A stretch of DNA of 64,000 nucleotides from DATAOG01 sp963840925 (GTDB lineage Bacteria > Pseudomonadota > Alphaproteobacteria > Geminicoccales > Geminicoccaceae): contig CAWJAY010000029.1 in the NCBI GenBank assembly GCA_963840925.1, forward strand, positions 1 through 64,000, read 5' to 3'. The position numbers and the translations under genes were made by a program. The notes beneath the pieces were generated by a model, which made no database searches, was not told the DNA's origin, and saw nothing but the letters and a program-made list of their open reading frames with translations. This document shows positions 44,801 through 53,978 of this stretch, piece after piece. How positions within the stretch are numbered: position 1 is the stretch's first letter; the number at the start of each line of letters is the position of its first letter.

Positions 44801-45823
44801 TCAGCGCCGCCCCTGCGGCTTCGCTCCGCCCTGGGCCTTGAGCGCGCGCAGGATCCTCTCTGGCGAGAGCGGCAGCGTGTCGATGCGCACGCCGACCGCG
44901 TTGAAGACCGCGTTCGCGACCGCCGGCAGGACCGGATTGGCGCACATTTCGCCCGGGCCCTTGGCGCCGAACGGGCCATCGGGTGCCGGCCGCTCGAGCA
45001 CCGCGATGTGATGCTCGCAGATGTCGCCCGGCCCCGGCATCAGATAGTCGTTGAAGTCGGAGGGCGCCGCCCGCCGGTCCGGGTAGTAGGGCTCGGTCGT
45101 CTCGTAGAGGGCGTGGCTCACGCCCATCCAGGCGCCGCCGGTCAGCTGCTGCTCGACCAGCTTCGGGTTCATCGCCCGGCCGAGCTCGTAGGCCGAATGC
45201 ATCACGACCATCTCGACCTCGCCGGTCTCATCGTCGACCTCGACCTCGGCGATCAGGCACGCGTGCGCGTAGCAGGTGACCGGCGTCATCTCGCCGGTCT
45301 CGGGGTCGACATCGGAAAGCGGGACCAGGAAAATGCCGCGGCCGGCGATCGTTTTCCCTTGTTTGAACTGGGCGGCGATCGCGACGTCGCGGGTGCTGAT
45401 CCGGCGCGACGGCGCGCCCTTGACCTGGATGTGGCCCCGGCCGTCGGTCTCGAGGTCGTCGGGGCTGACCTCGAGTTCTTCCGCGGCGGCCTCGATCATC
45501 ACCGCGCGCGCCTCCCGGGCCGCGGCCATGACCGCGTTGCCGACCCGATGCGTGCCGCGGCTCGCGAAGCTGCCCATGCAGTGCGGGCCGGTGTCGCTGT
45601 CGGCGGTGTCGACGTAGACGTCCTCGACCGGGATGCCGAGCGTCTCGGCGCAGATCTGGCGGGTGACCGACTTCATGCCCTGGCCGAGGTCGATCGAGGA
45701 CAAGGCGACCGTGAATTTTCCGGTCGGGTTGCTGTGCACCAGCGCCTGGCTCGGATCGCCGCCCAGGTTCATGCCGATCGGGTAGTTGATCGAGGCGACC
45801 CCGCGGCCGCGATGGCGGGCCAT
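44801..45823 (-). CDS. Molybdenum hydroxylase large subunit, C-terminal half as a separate chain
   Basis: A 340-residue protein carrying the second cofactor-binding half of xanthine dehydrogenase-type large subunits: GVASINYPIGMNLGGDPSQA, ALSSIDLGQGMKSVTRQICA, DSDTGPHCMGSFASRGTHRV and the catalytic Glu in DGPFGAKGPGEMCANPVLPA. It has its own start, MARHRGRGV, at 45823, preceded by AGGAGG eight bases upstream and located two bases after the stop of the N-terminal half. The reading frame is clean throughout. A split large subunit is known from nicotinate dehydrogenase of Eubacterium barkeri. The substrate here is unknown. Confidence 0.8.
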   Translation of the reverse strand: MARHRGRGVASINYPIGMNLGGDPSQALVHSNPTGKFTVALSSIDLGQGMKSVTRQICAETLGIPVEDVYVDTADSDTGPHCMGSFASRGTHRVGNAVMAAAREARAVMIEAAAEELEVSPDDLETDGRGHIQVKGAPSRRISTRDVAIAAQFKQGKTIAGRGIFLVPLSDVDPETGEMTPVTCYAHACLIAEVEVDDETGEVEMVVMHSAYELGRAMNPKLVEQQLTGGAWMGVSHALYETTEPYYPDRRAAPSDFNDYLMPGPGDICEHHIAVLERPAPDGPFGAKGPGEMCANPVLPAVANAVFNAVGVRIDTLPLSPERILRALKAQGGAKPQGRR

Positions 45824-45825
45824 GG

Positions 45826-47389
45826 TCAGCGCCTCCTGGTGCCGAAGACCGAGGAGAAGCGGCGGGTGACCGGCGCCGGCTTTGGCGCCTCCGCAACCGG
45901 CGCATCCGCCGGCGGCGGTACGGGCCGCTCGTGCGATGGATAGCGCGGCACCTCCGGGGCCGGGCGCACAGGTGCTGCCTCGCGCGGCGTTGCCATGACC
46001 CGGGCCCGCTCGCCGCCGCCGCCCTGGCGCGAGGACATCTGCTGGAACTCGTCGCGGAGCGGCCAGTTCGCCTTCTCGGCCGCGACCTGGCAGCACTCGA
46101 TCAGCGCGCAGTTCTTGGCCTCGCGCCGGTGCGCCTTCATGTCGCCGTCGCGATACGCGTTGCGAATGCGGAACTCGATCGGGTCCATGCCGATCAGGTG
46201 GGCGAGCTTGTCCATGTGGCATTCGATCGCGAAGTCGACGCCGGTGACGCCGAAGCCGCGCATCGGCGCTCGCCGGCGTCCGGTTGGTGAACACGCAGTA
46301 GACATCCGCCGCGACGTTCGGGATCGTGTACGGGCCCGGCAGGTGGCCGACGCTCTTGATCACGGCGTAGCTCGAGAGCCGGGTATAGGCGCCGCTGTCG
46401 AAGTAGCCCTTGAGCTGGCGCGCGATGATCCGGCCGTCGTTCATCACGCCGTCCTTGATGATCCAGCGCTCGGCGCCGCGCGGCGGCCCGAACTGCATTT
46501 CCTCCAACCGGTCGAACACGTAGCGGACCGGTCGGCCCGTCAGCATCGCGCCGAGCAGCGCCAGCGGCTCGGTCACGCGTGTCGACCTTGCCGCCGAAGC
46601 CGCCGCCGACCGTGCCGCCGATGAAGTGCAGCCGGTTGGACGACACGTTCAGGATTTTTGCCGCGGTATCGACCGAGAAAAACAGCGCCTGGGTCGAGGT
46701 GTGGCAGACGAAGCGATCGTTGGTCTCAGGCGCCGCGATGCAGCCGTTGGTCTCGGTCGGCGCGTGCTCGATCGGCGACATCTGGTAGCGCGTCCTCGAG
46801 CACGTGGTCGGCCTCTGCGAAGCCGCGCTCGACGTCGCCGAAGCGGAGCTTTTGATGGTCGTAGCGGCCGTGGTACTCGAAGGTGTTGTTCGGATAGGCA
46901 TCGTTGACGACCGGAGCGCCCTGCTTGAGCGCGTCCTCGACGTCGAAGACCGCCGGCAGCGGCTCGTAGTCGACCCGGATCGAGCGCTAGTGCCTCGAGC
47001 GCCGCGGGCTCGCTCTCGGCGATCACGGCGACGATCGGCTCGCCCAGGTAGCGGACCTTGCCTTCCGCGAGCGAAGGCTCGTCGTCCTTGCCGAAGTTGA
47101 GAAGGCTCAGAAGCGTATTCAGGTTGACCGGAACGTCGGCCGCGCTGATCACGCGCCTGACGCCCGGCGCCCGCTCGGCGGCGGCGGTGTCGATCCGGCG
47201 CATGCGGGCATGGTGGTGCGGGCTGCGCAGGACCTTGAGGTGCAGCAGGCCCTCGAAGGCATGGTCGTCGAAATAGCGCGAGCGGCCGGTGACGTGGCCG
47301 AGGATGTCCTGGCGCTGGGTCGGCTTGCCAATCTCGTTCAGGTTGTCGTCGCGCTCGTCGGCGAAGATCTCCTTGCGGAACTCGAGCAT
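45826..47389 (-). pseudogene. Molybdenum hydroxylase large subunit, N-terminal half, frameshifted
   Basis: From the ATG at 47389: IGKPTQRQDILGHVTGRSRY, VLRSPHHHARMRRIDT, KVRYLGEPIVAVIAESEPAA, then in other frames YQMSPIEHAPTETNGCIAAP, RLHFIGGTVGGGFGGKVDT (cofactor-binding G-rich motif), RYVFDRLEEMQFGPPRGAER and APMRGFGVTGVDFAIECHMD. At least four frameshifts occur. The chain ends with a Pro/Ala-rich tail and SSVFGTRRR-stop at 45826, where a normal one-piece subunit would continue. The MRGFG motif is of xanthine dehydrogenase type; the AYxCSFR loop of true CO dehydrogenase is absent. Confidence 0.78.
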
Positions 47390-47399
47390 GCGTTTCCCT

Positions 47400-47880
47400 T
47401 CACAGGCGCCGGCCGCTAGGCGCGGCCGCGGCCAGGATCGCAGTGATGATCGGCTCGTAGCCGGTGCAGCGACAGATGTTGCCGGCGATCGCCTCGACGA
47501 CCTCTTCGCGGCTGGGCTTAGGGTTGCCGTCGAGCAACGCCTTCGCGGCCATCAGCATGCCCGGCGTGCAGAAGCCGCACTGGGCCGCGAAATGGTCGAT
47601 GAACGCCTGCTGCAGCGGGTGCAGGTCCGGCCCGGAGGCGAGCCCGCTCGCGGTCTCGACCGAGCATCCCTCGCAGGCTTCAGCGAGCGTCAGACATGGC
47701 GAGAAAAGGCTCGCCGTCGATCAGCACGGTGCAGACCCCGCAGGTGCCCTGGCCGCAGCCGTACTTGGGCGCGAAATCGCCGATCCCGCGGCGGAGCACG
47801 TCGAGCAGGTTCTGGCCGTCCTCGACGAACACCGCCTTGTCGGCGCCGTTCAGCCGAAAATGCACCGGTTTTTGCGTCAT
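47400..47880 (-). pseudogene. Molybdenum hydroxylase [2Fe-2S] subunit (CoxS/XdhC-like), one frameshift
   Basis: The ATG at 47880 starts MTQKPVHFRLNGADKAVF. The plant-type ferredoxin cluster is bound by YGCGQGTCGVCTVLIDGEPF. After a shift near 47697 the second domain follows: TLAEACEGCSVETASGL, QAFIDHFAAQCGFCTPGMLM and EAIAGNICRCTGYEPII, supplying the CGFC and CRC cysteines. Repaired length is about 160 residues, normal for the small subunit. It transfers electrons from molybdopterin to FAD. The start overlaps the FAD-subunit stop as ATGA and the stop lies ten bases before the large-subunit start. Confidence 0.88.
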
Positions 47881-48705
47881 CGGCGCTCGCCGAGCAGGAG
47901 GCGGCGCAGATGCACCGGCAGCACCTCGCGGCGGTACCAGGCGCTGGCGATCGCATCGTCGACCGGCGCGCAGTCGTCGGCCGCGACCGCGAGCGCCGGC
48001 CGCGATGCCCGGCGGGATCGAGGCTTTGCCCCTCGAGCGCGCGCTCGACCGCAGGGGCCCGGATCGGGGTCGGCGCCAGCGCGCCGTAGGCGACCCTGGC
48101 ACCCTGGATGCGCCCGCCCGTGGCCGGCAGCCAGGCCGCGATCGAAAGCACCGAGATGCCCTTCGGCCGCACGCGGCTGACCTTCACGAAGCGGAACGCG
48201 CCCGGCTGCGCCGGCCGGTCGACCGTCACTTGCGCCACGGGCCCCGGCAGGCCGCGGACGCGCTGCGCCAGCAACTCGGCGAGCGGCAGCTCGCGCGCGC
48301 CGTAGCCGCCATGGATGCCGACCGTGGCGTTCAGCACCAGCAGCGCTGCGGTCAGATCGCCATAGGGCGTCTCGGCGAACAGATTGCCGCCGACGGTCGC
48401 TGCGCTGCGCACCGCCGGGCCGCCGACCGTGCGCGCGACCGGATGCAGGAACTCGAGCTCGCGGCTGCGCAAGAATAGCCGCCATCATGACGCCGGCGCC
48501 GAGCGCAACCGCGGGAACCCAGCGTGCGGATCTCCCGCAGCTGCGGGTCGGTCGTCCGGACGATCGTCCGGAACGGCGGATTGCCTTCGTTGATCGCGCG
48601 CATCAAGAGCGTACCGCCGCCGAAGAAGCGCGCCTCCCGCTCGTTGCCGAGCGCGGCCGCCGCCTCCTCGAGGCTGGCGAAGCTTTGGACCCTGACCGGC
48701 ATCAT
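47877..48705 (-). pseudogene. Molybdenum hydroxylase FAD-binding subunit (CoxM-like), frameshifted
   Basis: Begins MMPVRVQSFASLEEAAAALG at 48705, then RFFGGGTLLMRAINEGNPPF (FAD pyrophosphate loop) and RTTDPQLREI. After a shift near 48490 follow ELEFLHPVARTVGGPAVRSA and ATVGGNLFAETPYGDLTAAL, both standard CoxM motifs, then FRFVKVSRVRPKGISVLSIA. A second shift near 48000 leads to the C-terminal DDAIASAWYRREVLPVHLRR. Repaired length is about 276 residues. The order FAD, iron-sulfur, molybdopterin subunit is that of the coxMSL operon. Confidence 0.85.
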
Positions 48706-49142
48706 GCCGTCCCGCCGAGATGCCGGTCGGCGCGGCGAAGCCCGCCTCGAAGATGCCCTCGCCGACCAGGCGGGCCATCGCCTGCTCCTCGCCCAGGCGG
48801 GTCGTGAACCGGCCGCGCCAGCTCCAGAACGTGCGATCGCCATCGGTGACCGGCACCAGCCGGATGTGTGCGACGTAGTTGAACAGCGCAATCGGCGTGT
48901 CGAGCAGGCAATAGCCGATGATCTGCTCGAGGTCGGAGAGCGTCAGCAGCTGCTCGCGGAGTTCGGAGCCGTCGGCCGAGGCGCAGGCGGCGGACGCAGC
49001 CGATCTGCTCCGCCGACGCGCCACGCTCGATCAGGCTCTCCGCGATCGCCGGATGCCAGCGGGCAAAGCCGTCGAAATCACGCAGCAGCGTCCAGACCCG
49101 GTCGGGCGGGTGGTCGAGCACGGTGCTCCTTACGACCTCCAC
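48702..49142 (-). pseudogene. SRPBCC-family protein (CoxG-like), frameshifted
   Basis: MEVVRSTVLDHPPDRVWTLL and RDFDGFARWHPAIAESLIER are the SRPBCC (START/Bet v 1) N-terminus. A shift near 49000 leads to SELREQLLTLSDLEQIIGYC, LLDTPIALFNYVAHIRLVPV and MARLVGEGIFEAGFAA, and a second shift near 48735 to a short C-terminus overlapping the FAD-subunit ATG. It is a tandem paralogue of the intact SRPBCC gene upstream. CoxG proteins recruit maturation factors or the enzyme to the membrane or bind hydrophobic ligands. Confidence 0.75.
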
Positions 49143-49591
49143 GATCGTCCGCTCAGCTGCCGAAATGCCGCTTCAGCGAACTCAAAGCCGGTCTGGAACA
49201 CGTTCTCGGCGATACCGCGGACGAGGTCGTCCTCGACCTCGGGGGCGCAGTCGAACTCCGCGGTCCACTCGATGAAGGTCCGATTGCCGACCGAGACCGG
49301 GGTCAGCCGCAGCGTCGCGACGTAGTTCGAAAGCGGCATCGGCGATTCCAGGATCGTGTAGGTGCAGAACAGGTCGTGGTCGGAGAGGCCGAGCAGGCGC
49401 TCGCGGAGCCGGTCGCCGTTCTGCAGGCGGAAGTTGCGCACGCAGCCGATCTGGTCGGCGGGCAAGCCGCCCTCGATCTGGCTGTCGGCGATCCGGGGAT
49501 GCCAGCGCGGCAGGCCGTTGAAGTCGCGGATCCGCGCCCAGACCCGGTCGGCCGGGGCGTCCAGGACCGAAGAGACGAACACGCTCGCCAT
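49130..49591 (-). CDS. SRPBCC-family protein (polyketide cyclase/CoxG-like)
   Basis: A 153-residue single-domain protein without frameshifts: VSSVLDAPADRVWARIRDFN, LPRWHPRIADSQIEGGLPAD, QIGCVRNFRLQNGDRLRERL, LLGLSDHDLFCTYTILESPM and FIEWTAEFDCAPEVEDDLVR. It aligns well with the next gene, so the pair arose by tandem duplication. The fold encloses a hydrophobic cavity, suggesting a ligand-binding or hydroxylase-accessory role. It overlaps its paralogue by 13 bp and starts nine bases after the flotillin-like gene stop. Confidence 0.85.
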   Translation of the reverse strand: MASVFVSSVLDAPADRVWARIRDFNGLPRWHPRIADSQIEGGLPADQIGCVRNFRLQNGDRLRERLLGLSDHDLFCTYTILESPMPLSNYVATLRLTPVSVGNRTFIEWTAEFDCAPEVEDDLVRGIAENVFQTGFEFAEAAFRQLSGRSWRS

Positions 49592-49600
49592 CGCCGCTCC

Positions 49601-52600
49601 TCAGCTGCCGCCGGCCGGAGGGCCACTGCCCTCGGAGCCAGCGCTCGAGGAGCCGCCGCGCCGGCCCCGCCCGCCGCGGCCGGGGCTCCTAGGAGCGGCC
49701 GGCTCGTTGCCGCCGCCCGTCCGCTCGGCATCCTTGGCGATCGACTGCAGGTCGCGGGCCTCGCGGATCAGCCCACCCATCCGCGACAAGGAACCGCCCT
49801 CGATCCCGAGGTCGGCCAGCAGGCCGTCGATCATCGGCGCCTGGACCCGGTAGCGGAGTGCCGAATCGATCACCTCGTCGGTCGCGTTCTTGCGCCCCTC
49901 GCCGCTGCCGCCGTTCAGCCCGTCGAGCTGCACGATCTTGATGCCCTCGATCTTTTCCAGCGGCTTGACGCTCGCGGCGACGATGCCCTCGACGCGATCG
50001 AGCAGCTTGCGCCGGAACAACGAGTAGCGGGCGGCATCGGACAGGATGTTCTCGGCCTCATTCAGCAGGCGCTGGGCCTCGGCCTCGACGGTGGCGCGGA
50101 TCTTCTCGGCGCCGGCGGCGATCCGCTTCTGCTCGGCTTCCTTCTCGGCGAGCAGGACCTCGACCGTCCGGCGCCGCTTCGCCTGCTCGCTCTCGCGCAC
50201 AGTCGTGACCTGCTCCTCGGCCTCGGCGGCGCGGGCGCGGGCGACCTCGGCCTCGATCTGGGCGGCCGACTGCTCGAGCGATTTCTGGTAGAGCACGATC
50301 GCCTTGTCCATCAGCGCGCTCTCGACCTCGCGCTCGCGCTCGATCTCGAGCTTGCGGCGCTCGCGCTCGCGGCCGATCCGGGCCTCGTCCAGACCGCGCT
50401 CGGAGGCGATCTGGGTACGCTCGATCTCTTCGCGGGAGGCGATCTCGGCCTCGCGCAGCGCCTGGACGCGCGCGACCTCGAGCTGCTCCAGGGCGCGCCG
50501 GCGCTCGAGCCTGGCGGCATCGAGCGCCTGGTCGCGCGCGACCTCGCGGGTCTCGACCTCGCGTTGCGCCTCGATCGCGGCCTGGCGAACCCTGGCGTCG
50601 GCCGCGGCGCGCTCGGCTTTGCGGCCGGCGAGCTCGATCACGCGCGCCTCCTCGGCGTCCTCGACCGTCCTGCGACGGTCGATGTCGAGCACCTCGCGGC
50701 TCCGTTGCGATCCGATCCGCTCGCGCTCGAGGCTGAGCTCCATCGCGATCCGCGCCCGCTCGACCTGGTCGCGCTTGTCGATCTCCGCGCTCTCGAGCGT
50801 CTGGTCGCGGGCGATCTCGTGCTGCCGGGTCGCCTGCTCGGCGGCGATCCGCTCGGCCTCGAGCGTCCTCTGCTCGGCGATCCGGGCCGCCTCGACGGCG
50901 CGATGCGGCGGCGATCTCGGCTGCGTCGATCGCCTCGTTGCGCTTGATCTCGAGCGCGCGGATCTCGCGGTCGCGCGCGATCCGGTCGGCCGAGGTCTCC
51001 TTCTCCTTCTCGATCCGGACCGCTCGATGATCCGGTTCGCGGCCAGCTCGGCCGACTGGACCGCCTCGGTGCGCGCGATCTCGCGCTGGCGGGTCGCCTG
51101 CTGGGCCTCGATCCGCTCGACCGCGAGGCGTAGCTCCTGCGCGATCTTGGCCGCCTCGGTCGCTTCGCGGGCGCTGATCGCGGCCGCCTCGAGCGCCTTG
51201 TCGCGCTCGATTTCGCGGCCGCGCGTGGTCTCCTCGCTCGCGATCCGCTCCGCGGCCAACGCCTTCTCCTGGGCGATCCTTGCCGCCTCGGTCGCCTGCC
51301 GGGCCGCGATCTCGGCGGTATCGACCGCTTCGTTGCGGGCAATCTCGAGCCGGCGCGTGCGCTCCTCGTAATCGATCCGCTCGGCGGCGAGCTTCCGTTG
51401 CTGCGCGATCCGCGCTGCTTCGGTTGCCTCCTTGGCCGCGATCTCGGCCTCTTCCAGCGCCTGATCGCGCAGGATCTGCCGGCCGCGGGTGGCCTCCTCG
51501 CTCGCGATCCGATCGACCGCGATCCGCTTGTCCTGGGCGATGCGGGCGGCCTCGATCGCCTCGCGGGCGGCGATCTCGGCCTGATCGACCGCGCGGTTGC
51601 GGGCGATCTCGAGCGTGCGCACCCGCTCCTCCTGGGCGATCCGGGCGGCCTCGGTCGCTTCGGTCGCGGCGATCCCGCGCTCGTCCAGGCGCTGGCTGCG
51701 CTCGATCTCGAGCACGCGCGTCTCGCGCTCGGCGGCGATCCGCTCGGCGGCCAGGATCTTCTCGCGCGCGATCCGGGCAGCCTCGGTCGCCTGGCCGGAC
51801 GCGATCTCGGCCTCCTCGAGCGCGCGGGTGCGCGCGATCTCAAGCACGCGGGTGCGCTCGTCGGAGGCGATCCGGTCGGCGCTGATCGTCGCCTCCTCCG
51901 CGATCTTGAGCTTCTCGGTCGCCTCGCGGGCGGCGATCTCGGCCTGCTCGACCGTGCGGCGCCGCTCGATCTCTCGCCGCTGCGTCTCCTCCTCGTTGAC
52001 GATCCGGGCCTCGGCAACGGATCGCTCCTGCTCGATCCGGGCGCGCTCGGTCGCCTCGCGGGCAGCGATCGTCGCCTGCTCGACCGCCCGGGCCTGCTCG
52101 ATCCGCGCCCGCTCGAGCTTTTCCCGGGACGCGATCTCGGCGGCCTCGATCGCCTCGGTGCGGTCGATCTCCTGGCGCCGGATCTCGCGCTCGGAGGCGA
52201 TCCGGGCCTGGCTGATCGCATGCTCGTTGGCGATCCGGCGCTTTTCGATCTCCTCGCGGGCCAGGATCTGGGCGTGCTCGGCCTCGGTCTCGCGCTCGGC
52301 CCGCTCGCGCGCGACCTGCGCCCGCTGGGCGGCGCGCAGCGCCTCGACCATGCGCTGCTGGTCGAGCCGTGCGGTCTCGCTGTCCTGCTCGATCGCGAGC
52401 GCCTGCTTCTCGGCCTCGAGGTTGCGGGTGCGGATCCGGATCATCGAGTTCCTGCTCGATGTCGTTCCTGAGCTTGCGCCGGTCCTCGATGCTCTCGATC
52501 AGCTTGGTCAGGCCCTCGGCATCGAAGCGGTTCGAGGGGTTGAAGTACTCGAGGTCGGTCTGGTCGATGTCGCGGATCGCGACCGATTCCAGCTCGAGCC

Positions 52601-53123
52601 CGTTTTGCGTGAGCGCATCGGCCGCCTCGGCCTTGACCCGACGGACGTACTCGCTGCGCTGCTCGTGCATCTCCTCCATCGTCATCTCGGAGGCGGCCGA
52701 GCGCAGCGCCGAGATGAACTTGCCCGAGAGCAGCGCCAGCAGCCGCTCCTGCTCCATGGTCCGGCGGCCGAGCGTCGAGGCCGCGGTCGAGACCGCCTTC
52801 GCGGACGGCGCGACCCGGACGTAGAAGTCGGCCTCGACGTCGACCCGCATCCGGTCCTTGGTGATCAGCGCATCGTCGCGGCCGCGGGTCACCTCCATCT
52901 GCAGGACGTTCATGTTGACCAGCGTGATGTCGTGGATGATCGGCCAGACGAACGCGCCGCCGTTGATCACGACCTTCTCGCCGAGGAAGCCCGTGCGCAC
53001 GAACGACAGTTCCTTGGTCGAGCGCCGGTACAGCCAGTTCATGACCGCATAGACGATCGCGACCACGATCACGGCCACGATCAGCCAGAGGATGAGATCG
53101 CCTATCACCTGCCCTGCGGTCAT
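49601..53123 (-). pseudogene. Giant flotillin/band 7-like protein with hendecad coiled coil, three frameshifts
   Basis: The ATG at 53123 starts MTAGQVIGDLILWLIVAVIV, one membrane anchor, followed by a band 7 domain: RTGFLGEKVVINGGAFVWPI, VEADFYVRVAPSAKAVSTAA, LLALLSGKFISALRSAASEM and VAIRDIDQTDLEYFNPSNRF. Near 52445 one base changes the frame, and a very long Ala/Glu/Arg-rich coiled coil follows. Two compensating indels, near 51025 and 50905, scramble about 40 residues inside it. The C-terminus is YSLFRRKLLDRVEGIVAASV and a Gly/Arg/Ser-rich tail. Repaired length is about 1,170 residues, more than twice a usual flotillin. Flotillins scaffold membrane microdomains and oligomerise through their coiled coil. 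Confidence 0.85.
50679..52264 (-). repeat. 48 consecutive 11-residue (33-bp) coiled-coil repeats
   Basis: Starting at LAREEIEKRRI and ending at GSQRSREVLDI the flotillin-like protein reads in units of 11 residues that each end in Ile or, once, Leu, for 48 units when the two indels are repaired. Higher-order 44-residue blocks (four units, for example AAKEATEAARI, AQQRKLAAERI, DYEERTRRLEI, ARNEAVDTAEI) recur about six times, so the array grew by duplication of four-unit blocks. Confidence 0.88.
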
Positions 53124-53139
53124 CGGTTGCCTCCCACTT

Positions 53140-53974
53140 TCAGCCGCGGTCGCGACCGATCTGCTTGAACTTCCGGGTCTGCTCGGTGAGCGCCGCCTCG
53201 GCCGGCAGCCGCTCCATCGAGGAGGCGCCGTAAAAGCCGTGGCAGAGCTCGGTGTTGGCAAGGATGAACGCGGCATCCGCGGGCGTCGCGACCGGCCCGC
53301 CGTGGACCAGCACCATCACCTCGGGGTTGACCCTGATCGCCGCCTCGGCCCAGGCGTCGACCTTGGCCGGGCAGTCCTCGAGCCTGAGCGCGGAAACCGC
53401 CCCGATCGAGCCGCCGGTCGTGAGCCCGAGGTGGCAGACCACGAGGTCGGCGCCAGCCGCCGCCATCGCCGCCGCATCTTCCTCACCAAATACATAAGGT
53501 GTCGTCAGCAAGTCCTTGGTGCGTGCGGTCCGGATCATGTCGACCTCGAGGCCGTAGCCCATCCCGGTCTCTTCCAGGTTCGCCCGGAACGCGCCATCGA
53601 ACAGGCCGACCGTCGGGAAAGTTCTGCACCCCGGCGAATCCCAGCGCCTTCAGCTGATCCAGGAACAGATCCATGCGCCGGAACGGGTCGGTGCCGTTGA
53701 CGCCGGCCAAAACCGGCGTGCGCCTGACCACCGGCAGCACCTCGGCCGCCATCTCGACCACGATCTGATTGGCATCGCCATAGGCCAAAAGGCCCGCGAG
53801 CGAGCCGCGGCCGGCCATCCGGTAGCGGCCGGAGTTGTAGATCACGATCAGGTCGATGCCGCCCGCCTCCTCGCATTTGGCCGACAGGCCGGTCCCGGCG
53901 CCGCCGCCGATGATCGGCTCGCCGCGGGCCACCATGGCGCGGAACCGCTCGAGGATCGCGGCGCGCTCGAACAT
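53140..53974 (-). pseudogene. TIM-barrel partner of Tm-1-like protein (phosphoenolpyruvate hydrolase-like family), one frameshift
   Basis: Begins MFERAAILERFRAMVARGEP and IIGGGAGTGLSAKCEEAGGI, then DLIVIYNSGRYRMAGRGSLA and LLAYGDANQIVVEMAAEVLP. A shift near 53615 leads to MGYGLEVDMIRTARTKDLLT, YVFGEEDAAAMAAAGADLVV and ELCHGFYGASSMERLPAEAA. These are hallmarks of the TIM-barrel domain that forms the C-terminal half of plant Tm-1 and is adjacent to Tm-1-like proteins in bacteria. Repaired length is about 278 residues. Chemistry is not established for the family. The flotillin-like gene follows after 16 bp. Confidence 0.8.
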
Positions 53975-53978
53975 CGCT

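Noticed and set aside
44801..47389. Identity as a true aerobic carbon monoxide dehydrogenase (CoxL)
   Set aside because: The active-site loop AYxCSFR of CoxL is absent. The corresponding segment reads APMRGFG, as in xanthine dehydrogenase-like enzymes, although the helper genes are Cox-like.
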